Shown piece after piece: positions 1-11,007 of a stretch of 64,000 nt of DNA (its first letter is position 1; each line of letters starts with the position of its first letter). The position numbers and the translations under genes were made by a program. The DNA comes from Hemerocallis citrina (taxonomy: Eukaryota > Streptophyta > Magnoliopsida > Asparagales > Asphodelaceae): assembly GCA_017893485.1 (NCBI GenBank), contig CM030366.1, forward strand, positions 47,738,283 to 47,802,282, given 5' to 3'. Below the pieces are notes generated by a model, which had not been told where the DNA came from, did not search any database, and was given only the letters and a program-made list of their open reading frames with translations.

Positions 1-1
1 A

Positions 2-1954
2 GTCGTCCTTACCGACCAACCGCTGAAGCAGGTCCTCCACAAACCTGAGACCTCCGGCCGCCTCATGAAATGGTCCATCGAGCTAAGCCAGCACGACATC
101 TCATACCAGCCCCGGACTGCGATCAAGGCTCAAGCATTAGCAGAATTCATCATCGAGAGCACCATTCCCGAGGTCAGCCAGGCGACGAACGGACCTCCTA
201 TCTGGTCGGTTTTCGTGGACGGTTCCTCTTGCAACGAGGGAAGCGGAGCCGGGGTCATTCTGGCAGGCCCAGATGATTTCGTCCTCCAGTACGCCCTCCG
301 TATCAACTTCAAGGCCTCAAACAACGAAGCAGAGTATGAGGCACTAATCGCCGGCCTCGGAATGGCCCGAAGGGCAGGGGCACAGCGCCTCCGAATCTTT
401 AGTGACTCTCAACTGGTGGTAAACCAAGTCTTGGGCGAGTACGAAGCACGAGACGATCGGATGGCGAAGTATCTCGCTAAAGTCCAAGCTCTCATGGCCC
501 AGTTCGAAGAAGCGCTCGTCCAGTGGATCCCCCGAGAAGAGAATTCCTAGGCCGACGCCCTCTCCAAACTGGCATCCTCCTCCCTCCAAGGTCTCGAGCA
601 GACCGTCTTGATCGAGGTTCTCTGGAAACCAAGTATAGAAGACGAAACTCTCGACTCGGTGGAGTCACTGCCGGTCCTACTGCAAGATAACTGGATGAAA
701 CCATTGGTGGAATTCCTAAGGGACGTGCTCCTCCCTGAAGACCCTAAGGAAGCTCACCGAATAAGAACCAGAGCAGAGCGGTACACCCTATTCGAGGGGA
801 TCTTGTACAAATGCTCCTTCTCGCAGGTGGACGGCAGGCCGTACTTGAGATGCCTCTCCCCGGAACAAGCCGACTACGCCTTACAGGAGCTCCATGAAGG
901 CATCGGCGGAGCACATTCAGGATCCAGGTCCCTAGCTTGGAAGGTATTGAATTACGGTTACTTCTGGCCTACTCTCCTCCAAGACGCCGAGCGACATGTT
1001 CGGCAATGCAACTCTTGTCAGAAGCATTCGAACATTCGTCGCCTCCCACAAGCTCAGCTCACCTCCTTATCAAGTCCTGTTCCTTTGGCAATGTGGGGGA
1101 TGGATTTACTAGGGCCGTTCCCTCCAGCTCCGGGCCAGTTCAAGTTCTTAGTCGTAGCGATCGACTACTTCTCAAAGTGGATAGAGGCCGAGCCCCTGGC
1201 CACGATCACCGAGAGCAAGGTACTTCATTTCTTTTGAAAGAACATCATCTGCCGATTCGTTGTCCCTCGAGTCCTCATAACAGACAACGGAACCCAATTT
1301 ACTGGGGCTGCATTCTGAGCTCTGTGTGAAGACCTCGCCATCCAGCAACGTTTCTCCTCCGTCTCCCATCCGCAGTCGAATGGCCAAGTGGAAAATGCTA
1401 ACCGGCAGATTCTCTCCGGTATCAAGAAGAGGTTGAATAAGTGCTCCAAAGGTTTATGGGTCGATCAGCTCCCCAACGTGCTGTGGAACTACCGCACCAC
1501 GAAACGGACCCCCACAGGAGAGTCCCCATTCAACCTCATCTATGGGTCCGAGGCTGTGATCCCTTTTGAAGTCGAAATACCTTCTCGCCTTGTAGCCTAC
1601 AACGAAGAACAGAACGCCAGAGACCTTCGGGCAAACTTAGACCTGATAGATGAGCTAAGGGAAAGAGCGTCAATCCGCCAACAGAGCTATCGGAGGAGGA
1701 TCGAGTTGGCATACAATAAGAAAGTCCGACCTACCGATCTCAAAGAAGGGGACTTAGTCCTCAGAAAGCTAGCTGTCTTCTTCCCTAGTCAGAAGAGTAA
1801 GCTAGCTCCAAATTGGGAGGGACCCTATAAGATCACGAAAGTAGTTCGGCCTGGAGCTTATCGTCTCGAAGACCGCGAAGGCAGAGAAATCTCTAGGACC
1901 TGGAATGCCGACCCTCTTTTGAAATACCAAGAAAGTGCCCCGGTGCCTCTCTAA
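2..1954 (+). pseudogene. Element A pol C-terminus: RNase H and integrase, with three stops
   Basis: One frame runs from the window edge to the TAA at 1954. Residues 1-50 are the RT/RNase H connection. From about 185 to 550 lies an RNase H of the archaeal or second type (FVDGSS near the start, then NNEAEYEAL and FSDSQLVVNQ). Integrase follows: the zinc-binding region with CNSCQKH at about 1010-1030, the core with GMDLLGPFPP and DYFSKW, then TDNGTQF, and a basic C-terminus. Three in-frame stops break it: TAG at 548-550 (before ADALSKL, where CAG is usual), TGA at 1235-1237 and TGA at 1316-1318. I see no frameshift. By comparison with the family the stops look like CAG to TAG, TGG to TGA and possibly CGA to TGA, the pattern expected from deamination of methylated cytosine. 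The copy is dead. Confidence 0.85.
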
Positions 1955-2117
1955 GTATTCCGGGATGTCGAACCGTTCCTCTCCTTTTCCTTGTATTTTT
2001 CCTCTTCATTTTTCATATGTAATAACGGCTCGCAACTCAGAAGCAGCCGACTAGTAGTCTTCAATAAAGTTTTTTCATATTTTGCTTATATCCCTCTGCT
2101 CTTTGCTCTTCACCCTA
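1955..2117 (+). other. Non-coding spacer after element A pol
   Basis: This short T-rich stretch follows the pol stop and leads into the tandem array. An AATAAAG string lies at about 2062, but the element's transcript should end in the 3' LTR, so I do not call a terminator. No coding content is seen. Confidence 0.5.
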
Positions 2118-2797
2118 ATGATGGTTCGGAGTCCAACACTTGGCTCGATTCTACTTCGCAAGCTCGCTCTTAAGCGCACTAGAAATGGTTCGCCATTCAG
2201 AACTGCTCCCACAACCTTTGAACAACTCTAACGATGGTTCGGAGTCCAACACTTGGCTCGATTCTACTTCGCAAGCTCGCTCTTAAGCGAGCTAGAAGTA
2301 GTTTGCCATTCGGAACTGCTCCCACAACCGTTGAACTACTCTAACGATGGTTCGGAGTCCAACACTTGGCTCGATTCTACTTCGCAAGCTCGCTCTTAAG
2401 CGAGCTAGAAGTAGTTCGCCATTCGGAACTGCTCCCACAACCGTTGAAATACTCTAATGATTGTTCGGAGTCTAACACTTGGCTCGATTCTACTTCGCAA
2501 GCTCGCTCTTAAGCTAGCTACAAGTAGTTCGCCATTCGGAACTGCTCCCACAACCATTGAACAACTCTAACGATGGTTCGGAGTCCAATACTTGGCTCAA
2601 TTCTACTTCGCAAGCTCGCTCTTAAGCGAGCTAGAAGCAGTTCGCCATTCAGAACAGCTCCCACAACCGTTGAACAACTCTAACGATGGTTCGGAGTCCA
2701 ACACTTGGCTCGATTCTACTTCGCAAGCTCGCTCTTAAGCGAGCTAGAAGTAGTTTGCCATTCGGAACTGCTCCCACAACCGTTAACTAACTCTAAC
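2118..2797 (+). repeat. 113-bp tandem repeat array, six copies
   Basis: The string ATGGTTCGGAGTCCAA recurs close to every 113 bp (about 2120, 2233, 2346, 2459, 2572 and 2685), giving six units with a few per cent divergence. Each unit contains an inverted repeat, AGCTCGCT-CTTA-AGCGAGCT, that can fold into an 8-bp stem; it is perfect in most copies and mutated in the first and fourth. Such arrays in the 3' untranslated region of plant Tat elements are a known source of satellite DNA. The reading frame at 2705-3001 is a by-product of the repeat and not a gene. Confidence 0.9.
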
Positions 2798-3350
2798 GGC
2801 GAGTTCGGTGTCCAACGCTCGACTCGACTGCACTCCCTCAGTATCCCGAACCGAGTGGACGAGGAACCGACCTCCACATATGGAGAAATATTCTGCCGAA
2901 CCAATTTCACCGTTGGATCGTCTCAAAATGCGTACTATAACTTGATGGACGGTTCAGATCGTGCCACGTATCCACAAAATAACAAGATAGCATTTTCTTG
3001 AAACTCGAGCCTCCCGCCTCGTGATTCGTGCCATGATCGTGATCGGCCGTCCAGACTGAGCCACGTGGCTCAAGTCTGAAATCCGAGCTACCACACTACC
3101 GAAGTGCAAAGTTGCCTCGGTATACCCCGAGCAAGAGCTAAAGTTCTACAGCTAAGGCAAGAGTTCTTTGGCTAGAACGCTCGAAGGAGCTAACTATTGG
3201 TTCTTATGGTCCGTTTCAAGAGTACGGGAACTACGGCACAACAATGAGCAGATGAACTTCGATTTCATTAAAACAACTTGATAAATTTACAAGGCAAGAA
3301 ATTACAACAAAAAAGACGATGCAAGAAATCAAAAGACCGGTACAACTTGT
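2798..3350. other. Spacer between tandem array and antisense gene
   Basis: At about 2860-3000 there is one diverged copy of the repeat seen again at 6940-8165 (shared CCACATATGGAGAAA, then GATGGACGGTTC and AACAAGATA). The rest, 3001-3350, should hold the 3' untranslated region of the antisense gene, read on the - strand. No coding content is supported. Confidence 0.55.
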
Positions 3351-4067
3351 TCAGCGCCTCCTCGGAATGGGGACATTCCGATTCAGAGACACTCGGGATT
3401 TTCGTCTCTTCATCTCCGAGCTCGTCTCTAGGCCGATGAACTGGGACGCCTCTTCGCCACTAACTCTAACAGTGGCCCCGACCGAGGCTCCGCTCGAGCT
3501 AACAGCTACACCGCTTTGGGCATCGGCCGCAATTCGACCAACAACGGGAGCACGAGTCGCGAGCTCGTAAAAGGAGATCCCTTGCTCGCTCTCCTCGCGA
3601 GTGCACGAGGTGCTGTGGACGTTAGTCCTCACGGACTGAGGCTTCAGACGAGCCACTTCCTCCTCAAGCTCGACGATCCTGTTTTTCAAAGTGTCGTCCT
3701 TAACCAGAATCTTGAATCGAGGGAGTTTCGCCAAACCCGAATGCTCAGCACTATCAGATATAATGCGACGCAAATTGGTCACCTCGATGCTCTTGTCGAC
3801 CGTGACCCTCTGCAGATGCTCGACCTTCTTCACGAGCTCGTCTCGCTCGGCCAGCGCCGAGGCCAGCTCTTCCTCCTTGGTCGAGAGCTCCTCCTCGACT
3901 ATCCGCAAGTGGTGTACCTCGGCCAGCAGCTCGCTGTTCTTCTTCTCCACATTGAACAACACTCTCTTGATCAGCTCGATCTCGCCCTCGAGGCGAACCT
4001 CGCGAGACTGCTTAAACAGTTCTACACGGTGCCGAGCGGCTGCGGTCACCGGTGCGTGTTCGACGTT
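3351..4067 (-). pseudogene. Coiled-coil exon or ORF of the antisense gene region
   Basis: About 238 codons read on the - strand from 4067 to a TGA at 3351. No ATG opens this frame. It begins just after TTTTTCAG (4068-4075), which looks like a splice acceptor, so it is probably an exon. Residues 1-140 are rich in Glu, Lys, Leu and Ala with heptad spacing (for example ELLAEVHHL and EEELASALAERDEL), predicting a long coiled coil; the tail is Ser/Gly rich and then basic (SEMKRRKSRVS). The phase does not fit the best donor of the upstream exon (CTGCAG|GTGGAC at 4243), so it may be a separate transcript or an exon joined at a site I did not identify. No enzymatic motif is seen. Confidence 0.45.
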
Positions 4068-4231
4068 CTGAAAAACGAGGGCATCACATTGAAAGACTAA
4101 AAATCCAAAAAAAACACTTAGACAAGACCGAAAAAAAATTCTTTTTCATTCATAACAGAGGCGGTGGCCAGTCCGCGAAAAGGCATTACATTCAAAGTAG
4201 AGAAAAACAAAAATACAAGAAGACGAGAAGA

Positions 4232-6446
4232 TCAAGGGTCCACCTGCAGCGGCAGCTCGACCACAAGCGCCTCGCCAGACGGCCCATCGCCCCCCGTTGC
4301 CTCGACTTGGGGTCGGTCACCATAGTCTCAAGGACGACAGGCGCTCCCTCGTCCTGTTGTGCCACCTCCTCCTCATCGCCTTCCTCCTCTTCGCCCTCCT
4401 CTTCTTCGTCCTCTACCATGGCCCCGGCCCAAAACCTATATCCAATTCTCTGGAAGCCGGGGATGCGATCCTGGACATGGTCGAGTGCCCTTTCATAGGA
4501 CTTCTCCATGTTAGAAGCCATGTGCGCCTTCACCTCGGCTTCAACCTTTGCCCTTATCTTTGCCGCCGTGGCATCCTTCTCTGCCTTTGCCTCCTCCAGT
4601 GCCTTCGCAGATGCCGCCAACTCCTCGGCAGCCTTAGCGACTTTGGCAACCTCGTCGGCGAGTCGCCCCTTAGCTCGCTCCAGGTCCGCCTCGAGGTCGG
4701 CGACCCGAACCGCCAAGCCATCCGAGCGCCTCTGCTCTGCCTCGAGTTGCCGAACCGCCCTCGCCTTCTCCGCCCTGTCCTTGTCACTGGCGGCCTTCAA
4801 CTCCCTCTCCTGTTCGGCAAACTCTTAGATGAGGTGGCCGAAGTGACAAGTGGCCTGCCGAAAGAAAGAGAGAGTAAGAACAAAGTAAAAGCCGAACGGT
4901 AGATTTAAGAAATTCTCAAAAACAATGAATACAAAGCTTACCGACACGAGCGACCGAGCGACTTCGTAGGTGTCATAGCCAGTCGTTCTCGCCTTCAGTG
5001 CGGCTCGATCCTTTAGGGTCGCTAAGTGCTTGACGGCTTGCATGCACATCTGCGAGTCCCCGAGGAAGCCGTCATGGTTCTTCACTCGCCAGTCGAGGAC
5101 GAACAGCTTCTTATGCTGCTCGGTCAGGATCACCTCGGCCTGATTGGTCAGGGGCGGAGCCGAAATGTTGAAGGCCTCACCGGCCGTGGCAGACGCGGCA
5201 GGAGCCGGAGGGTCGGCGGAGACGACCACCGCTGGCGAAGGGGCCTCAGGAGCGGCAGTAGGCGGAGCAACTGCCGAAGCAACCTTAGAGGGTTGGCCGG
5301 ACGAAGCCGTCGTGCTCGTCCTCTTCCTCTTCCTTCCGTCGGCAACTTTGCCTCGCTCGTTCATCATCCCCATGAAGTCCATCTTCGGCGCTTCTGTTCC
5401 AAACAACAAAACAAACAGCAAGTTAGAAAAACGAGCAAGAAACTTAGAGAAAGAAAAAAAATACTACAAGATGTCAGGAGCGTACTCGGGTCGATCAGAC
5501 TAAGGCCCGACCCGTGTAGCACCTCCTCGGTCATTTCCCTCCAGCTCAACATTGGGAGAGCAATGATCTTCTCCGCCACTTCTGCCTCGGCCACTGTCAG
5601 TTCTGGGTCGGCCCTTGCAAACTTCAGCACCTCGACTTTCCACCGAGTCAGAATGTTCAGCATCGAGGGCTCCCTCAACAAAAAGAACTTCTCCTTCCAA
5701 CCTTTTATCAAGTCCGGATTCTCTATGAGCCTAACGCCTTTCCGGGGTGACAGGTAGCAGCGATGCTCGGTCTTGTGCATCCAGTGAATCCGATACATGC
5801 TCCGACGGATCGTCACGTCTGGCTCGACCCCGGCGTTGCGACACTGCAACAAGAAGGCATTCACGTGGCGCCAGGTGTTCGGCATAAACTGGGTCGGCGC
5901 CAGGCAGTAACACTGGAGGACCTTTAACACAAAGGGGTGCAGAGGAAAGCGCAATCCGGCGTTCAGCGAGTCGTAGTCGAACACACACATATCCGGTGAC
6001 AGATTGGAGTTCGCTCGCATCCCAGGGCCGGGAAGGATCAGCTTGTACTCTGGAGGGATGGCGAACCCTTTTCTGATCCGGAGCAGGCCCTTCTCGGATA
6101 ATACCGACGCAATCTCGTCCACCTTGGTAGTCTAAACCGGGTTGTTCTCCTCGTAGACTGCCGACCGACCTATGATCGCCTTCTTCAGAAGGTCGCCTTC
6201 GTATTGCCTGACTCCGGCATGGCCGGACAGTACACTGGGGTACCGGCCCGACTTAGGGGCTCGCCTCTCGGTCTCCACGATCTCCTTGACTACAGGAGAT
6301 CGGGCCACTACCTTCTTCTTCTTCACCTCGACCACGGATGACCCGGCCACCTCCTTCCCCTTTCTTCAGATCTCCATTCGCCTCCTCTCCTCGGCGCCAC
6401 TATCGCCCGAGGACGAGGCCTCACTCCCCGAGTCTACTCTTGACAT
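4232..6446 (-). pseudogene. Antisense Tat gene (putative gypsy-type transposon protein), spliced, broken
   Basis: The - strand frame opens at ATG 6446 (MSRVDSGSEASSSGDS) and shows a conserved domain at about 6060-5790 (ILPGPGMRANSN, then GLRFPLHPFVLKVLQCY, TPNTW-like and CRNAGVEPDV). This resembles the family filed as 'putative gypsy type transposon' (PF04195), carried antisense in Tat elements. Two introns fit exactly: 5485-5394 (donor GTACGC, acceptor AACAG) and 4941-4855 (donor GTAAGC, acceptor GGCAG); both joins keep the frame. A third exon-length segment is a strong coiled coil followed by an acidic run at about 4370-4415. Stops break it: TGA 6368-6366, TAG 6134-6132 and TAA 4827-4825. 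A frameshift near the G run at 4291-4296 would restore a natural-looking end, stopping at TGA 4234-4232. Its function is unknown; the coiled coil suggests an interaction or structural role. Confidence 0.7.
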
Positions 6447-6663
6447 CTCTAAAAAAGCTAAGGCAAATAAACTGACCTTGATGTGACGTGGCCTTGATGT
6501 AACGTTCACGGTCGGGATTAGCTTGCCAGAAATCGCCTGGCCCACGCAACAGCTAACGCAACTGCCTTGGAGCTAAAATCGCCGCTAGCAGAGCACACAG
6601 AGAGTAAAAGTGAAAACTTGGAGTGAAAAGTGAGAAATGAGCTCTAGGGTGGGGGAGTGAGAA

Positions 6664-6669
6664 TTTATA
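6664..6669 (-). promoter_or_regulatory. TATA box of the antisense gene
   Basis: Read on the - strand, GGTTATAAATTCTC places TATAAA at 6669-6664, 218 bp upstream of the antisense ATG at 6446. That spacing allows a transcription start near 6635 and a leader of about 190 nt. It would make the antisense gene independent of the LTR promoter. The assignment rests on the motif and position only. Confidence 0.5.
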
Positions 6670-6939
6670 ACCTCAAAGCGACGTTTGGGCTTCCTTGGGC
6701 ATTTAACGGCCCACTAAGAGAAGGCAAAATGCCAAAACAGAGAGTTACGACTCTTCAAATCGCTCAACTCCATCACCCGGCCACCGGTGTGCATAGCCGA
6801 GCTACCAAACAGCTTGGCTAAGCAACCGAGCTACTGGGTCGGAGGATGGCGGCGGTCCAAGACAAGGACTCTTCAAAACACCGATCTCCATCCCTCGGCG
6901 ATCAACACCTGGACGTGCCACCGAACAACCGTTCTTACC

Positions 6940-8165
6940 GATCCGAGGTGCCGAGGTACCGACCTCCACATATGGAGAAAAATTCTACCGAGGCCGAATC
7001 ACCGTCGGATCGTTCCAAAATTCGTGTCAAAACTTGATGGACGGTTCGGATAGCGCCACGCCCACAAAACGACAAGATAACGTTTTCTCGTGATCTGAAC
7101 CCCATCCTCGTGATTCACGCCGTGATGGACGCTCAGGATCGCGCCACGTAGCTCGGCAGATCCTGAGGCTCCGAGCCAAGGTGCAGGAGGAGCCGAGCCG
7201 AGGTGCCGAGGTACCGACCACCACATATGGAGAAAAATTCTGCCGAGGCCGAATCACCATCAGATCGCTCCAAAATTCGTGTCAAAACTTGATGGACGGT
7301 TCAGATAGTGCCACGCCCACAAAACGACAATATAATGTTTTCTCGTGATCTGAACCCCGTCCTCGTGATTCACGCCCTGATGGACGCTCAGGATCGCGCC
7401 ACGTAGCTCAGCAGATCCTGAGGCTCCGAGCCAAACTGCAGGAGTAGCCGAACTGAGGTGCCGAGGTACCGACCCCCACATATGGAGAAAAATTCTGCCG
7501 ACCCTCCTCAGCCGTTGGATCTTGTCAAAAAACATGCTCGGCGTAATGGACGGTCCAGATCTTGCCACGTTCACTAAACGACAAGATAGCATTTTTTGGG
7601 GATCCGCACTGAGATGGATGCTCAGGATCGTGCCATGTAGCTCGGAAGATCCCGACGCGCCGAGCCGAGCTACCGAACAGCTGGACCACCGAGCCACTAA
7701 TATAGTAGACAAGGAATTGAGCCACCGGAGCGCTTAGCCGAGCTAACGAACAGCTTGGTCGAGCCTTCGAGCTACTAGGTCGAACCGAACGTCCGGTCGG
7801 AGCACTTATTCGGCCTACAATGCCAAGCTGCCGAGCCAAGTGGACGAGGAACCGACCTCCACATATGGAGAAAAAAGAGGCCGACCCTCCTCAGCCGTTG
7901 GATCTTATCAAAAAACGTGCTCAACGTGATGGACAGCCCAGATCTTGCCACGTTCACTAAACGACAAGATAGCATTTTTTGGGGATCCGCACTGAGATGG
8001 GTGCTCAGGATCGTGCCACGTAGATCCGCAGATGCCGAGCCGAGGAGCCAAGCTGCCGACCCTCTCATACGAAGAAACTATCTGCCGAGGAACATGGATC
8101 GTCCGATCGCCCAGAAAATCGTGCTCGACGCTGATGGAGGGCTCAGATCGTGCCACGCCACAAAT
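6940..8165 (+). repeat. Diverged repeat array, units of about 200-380 bp
   Basis: The string CCGACC(T/A/C)CCACATATGGAGAAA recurs at about 6959, 7213, 7470 and 7852, with a weaker copy at 8057. Each is followed by a 'GATGGACGGTTC...GCCACG...AACGACAAGATA' segment and 'GCTCAGGATCG(T/C)GCCACGTAG'. The first three starts are about 255 bp apart; later ones are irregular, so some units have been lengthened or lost. One more copy lies at about 2865 on the far side of the antisense gene. Short frames here (for example 7260-7712 on the - strand) come from the repeat and are not genes. Confidence 0.75.
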
Positions 8166-8573
8166 AGGTATTAGAAATTAGTTTTTATTTATTTAAATCA
8201 TTTTATTTATTTAAAAATTGCGAAAAAATTATTAAAAATTTGGGAAAATTAACTAAAAATTCTAGGAAATAATTTTAAATTCGGGGGTATATTTTTGAGC
8301 CCCTGAACGAACAATTGTTGCCTAGAACGTGTTGTTAAGACCCCCGAACAACTAGTTAACACTTCTTAAAATTAAATAAATAATCCGAAAAAATAGATAA
8401 AAATCACCAAACATCCAGAAAAGCTCAAGAATAACTTAGAGTGCAACCAACTTGAAAAATTACTACACTACCCCTTTCAAAGATTCAAAACCTTCTATTT
8501 GGACTCCGATACAACTCCGTCAGCCATTAAAACAGTAAAACTACTCCTCAAAGGCTGATCAAACTCAGTCTTC
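8166..8573 (+). other. AT-rich 3' untranslated stretch of element A
   Basis: An AT-rich region with many TTTATTTA and AAAATT strings separates the repeat array from the purine tract. I see no coding potential, no tRNA-like structure and no clear repeats. Confidence 0.5.
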
Positions 8574-8589
8574 AGGAGTGGGGGGCTCG
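8574..8589 (+). promoter_or_regulatory. Polypurine tract of element A
   Basis: AGGAGTGGGGGGCTCG lies directly before the LTR start TGATATGG at 8590. A G-rich purine run at this place primes plus-strand DNA synthesis in LTR retrotransposons and fixes the LTR boundary. Confidence 0.7.
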
Positions 8590-9206
8590 TGATATGGCTA
8601 AAAATGGGGTTAAATCGGAACCGTCCAAATCGGGCACGAATCTTGAAGCCCAGGGGTAAAACGGTAATTTTACTTACAATCGGGTCTGAGACGGGTACTG
8701 GATCTCCTCTCCAAAGATCCAATAATCCGCAAACGGATCCACCTCAACTGGGTACGGGTCCCAACCCGAAACGAACCCAGTCCTGCAGGATAGAATTAGG
8801 GTTTCTGATTCAGCGAAAACAACGGCTCTGATTCGTATCCATCCTATCACCGGGAATCAGGGATCACATTCCTTATCTGATTACGAGGATTTTATTCCTT
8901 ATCAGATCAGAGGGATTACATTCCTAATCTGATCCCTAATGCGCCTATAAATACCCCCACCCATCTCCATTAAGAGGTAATCAATCTTTTGCCAATTTAC
9001 GCTCTTTTATAATCATTCCTGATTACTGACTTGAGCGTCAGAGGGTGCGTCGCAGGGATCAACCCCGGTGTCTCGCACTTTTTGCAGGTGAACGGCGGGA
9101 GTCAACGGTCAAACTCTGGCGGAACATATTCCAGGTTTGCTATTCAAGTTTTCCAAGAATCCACAAATACTATCTATTTGCCCCCACACCAGATTTTGCG
9201 GTAACA
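8590..9206 (+). repeat. 3' LTR of element A
   Basis: The LTR starts TGATATGG after the purine tract and ends at GTAACA (9206); a later CA at 9216 is a possible alternative end. It holds a TATA box at 8946 and, at about 9030-9075, the string TGACTTGAGCGTC followed by CCCCGGTGTCTCGCAC, which is typical of Tat-lineage LTRs. Only one LTR is visible, so its age cannot be estimated. Confidence 0.75.
8946..8953 (+). promoter_or_regulatory. LTR promoter TATA box (element A)
   Basis: TATAAATA in the context GCGCCTATAAATACCCCC lies mid-LTR, before the C/T-rich start region. Transcription would begin near 8980. In the 3' LTR it would read out into the flanking DNA from 9207. Confidence 0.6.
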
Positions 9207-9729
9207 GGGCGTTACAGTTTCCGTTCACAACAAGATGAGTTCAGACACTAAAAGAAGCTCCCGCCGACTGTGGTTAAATTTTATTGACCGCTGCACTACT
9301 TTGGGCACCTGTATTAACTTTGCTTGTATTAAAGGAACCACTAATACCCTTCCAAATACACTCACCGCCTTCTCCATCAGAATGCGCTAGAAAGCGTGGT
9401 GGACCTCCCTACCCTCAGAACCGGCTACCTACCCCCAGAACCCCCAGAACCCCCAGAACCAGACACTGCCTTCAATTTAATAGGTTTAAGCAACACTCCT
9501 ATAACCTTGCCACCACTTTTGACCAAGAACTGCTAGAATTGATTTTTTTTCTAGAACATTGCTCTATTAATGAATTTAAAAAAGTAATAGAATTGGTTCC
9601 CGATACGACTACTCTCTCTGACTTTTTAGAATTTTCTGGAACAACAACAATTATGCTAAAATAATAAGCCATAAATTACGAGAAATATATTATAAGCCTC
9701 TGTTTATACAACCAAGAATATGACTAAAT

Positions 9730-10286
9730 TAAGATAGCACAGGTTTGATCTGGTCCACCCTGATACAGATGAAAATTTTACATTATTCCAGTTTCTTCAT
9801 ATTTGTTCTATAGAATATTTTCAAGCAAGTATTAATCATATTACAGATAAAGAAATGTTATACAATTTAGCACCTCAGTTGGACTTATGAAGCAAATATG
9901 GGCAATTAAGACGACTTTTAATTAATCTTAGACTTAAAGAATTGACACCTAGATTCATTTCTATTTGCACTGTGAATTCATTAAACCATTATTTTGATCT
10001 TGTTCATCTCTTTGACACTCCTATGCAGATGACTAGACCACCACCATAGTCCCGCATTTTTCATGGAAGAAATATGTATGTACAAATACCAGACCAAAAT
10101 GCATATGATCAGACTATAAGACCAAGAACATGGCAAGAAAGTCTAAGGTTCGGTGATCAAGAATTAGTGGTATTCCCACATTGTAATCTTACTTTCAAGA
10201 CTTTTTCACATATTTCTACTACAAAAGAACAAAAGTGTATCCTCTATGGATCTCCTTTAATAAGAAAGATCAAAAACATTTTTTAG
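9730..10286 (+). pseudogene. Decayed reading frame of unknown product
   Basis: One + strand frame stays protein-like over about 180 codons and is broken by only a few stops, including TGA at about 9887 and TAG at about 10048, with the last open part at 10074-10286. Composition is normal for protein, with mixed hydrophobic and charged residues and conserved-looking Trp and Pro (for example RPRTWQESLRFGDQELVVF). I do not recognise the family. The even codon content argues for a decayed gene over random sequence. Confidence 0.35.
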
Positions 10287-11007
10287 CCGCTATGAATTCC
10301 TTGTCAGAAGTTTTTACTCATACTCATAGAGGATATAATTTTATACAGTCTTGCAAAGTAATTTAGTAGTCGTTTTTCACAGTTTGATAGAAGTGCAAAT
10401 AGCATAAAAGACTTTAGAAATCCAATTTACAAATGATTTAATAATCTTTCAGAAGCCTTTGATGTAGAAAAGCATTTAGGATCTTAATACTTCTTGTCTC
10501 CCTCTCTTAGAACGGTACAGGAAGCCCCGCTGGAGTTTTACAATATAAGAGACGCACGGTAAAATCACTTTCTGTGACCATTGTGAAGCAATGTGAAGCA
10601 ATGAGTAGAACTACTAAAAAAGCTTAATGAATAAATTGTCTTATTTTAGAAACAGAAATTATATCAGCAGATTTCCGATTTAGAAAGGCAATTATTTCAG
10701 GCAAGGTTGCCTCTGAAGACTGCTCCCACAGTCCAAAATCAAAGGGATGAGGCTGGTTTGCATTTTCATCTAAATGTAGAAAAGGATATTCCCTAGTCTA
10801 GAATTTCAACAGCTTGTTCGGAGCAAACGTCTACCGGTAAAGACTTAGCAAATTCGTTGACGGCTGTGACTTTGCAAAAAAGTCAATATAGAGACATCAT
10901 TGGGTCTAATCCAATAGCTAATATGGCTCAAACGGCAGCCAGTAAAGATATATCAAGCCCGTTGATGGGTGTGGCTTTTCCAAAACGCTTAGACAAGGGT
11001 AAAGCAC

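Larger units (their letters stand above)
1..9206 (+). mobile_element. Element A: Tat-lineage Ty3/gypsy LTR retrotransposon, 3' part
   Basis: The window opens inside pol and runs to a 3' LTR, so the 5' LTR, gag and most of pol lie upstream. The order seen is ribonuclease H, integrase, a 113-bp tandem array, an antisense gene on the - strand, a second repeat array, a purine tract and an LTR. Plant Tat elements (Ogre, Retand, Grande and RIRE2 relatives) are known for a second, archaeal-type RNase H before integrase, a repeat-rich 3' region and, in several families, an antisense gene between pol and the 3' LTR. All three traits are present. The left target duplication is outside the window, so the insertion site cannot be checked. 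Confidence 0.85.

Noticed and set aside
2118..2797. Possible CRISPR array (regular repeats)
   Set aside because: Units are joined directly with no unique spacers and the setting is a plant retrotransposon.
3516..4100. Long + strand open frame (194 codons)
   Set aside because: It is the opposite strand of the coiled-coil exon at 4067-3351. Its composition (Leu/Arg/Ser rich) is what such a shadow gives, and no domain is seen.
4297..5757. Several + strand open frames over 4297-5757
   Set aside because: They mirror the antisense gene exons, which show splice sites, coiled coil and domain motifs. The + frames have none.
6787..7839. Small frames on both strands in the second repeat array
   Set aside because: The same protein strings recur with each repeat unit, so they result from the repeat and are not genes.
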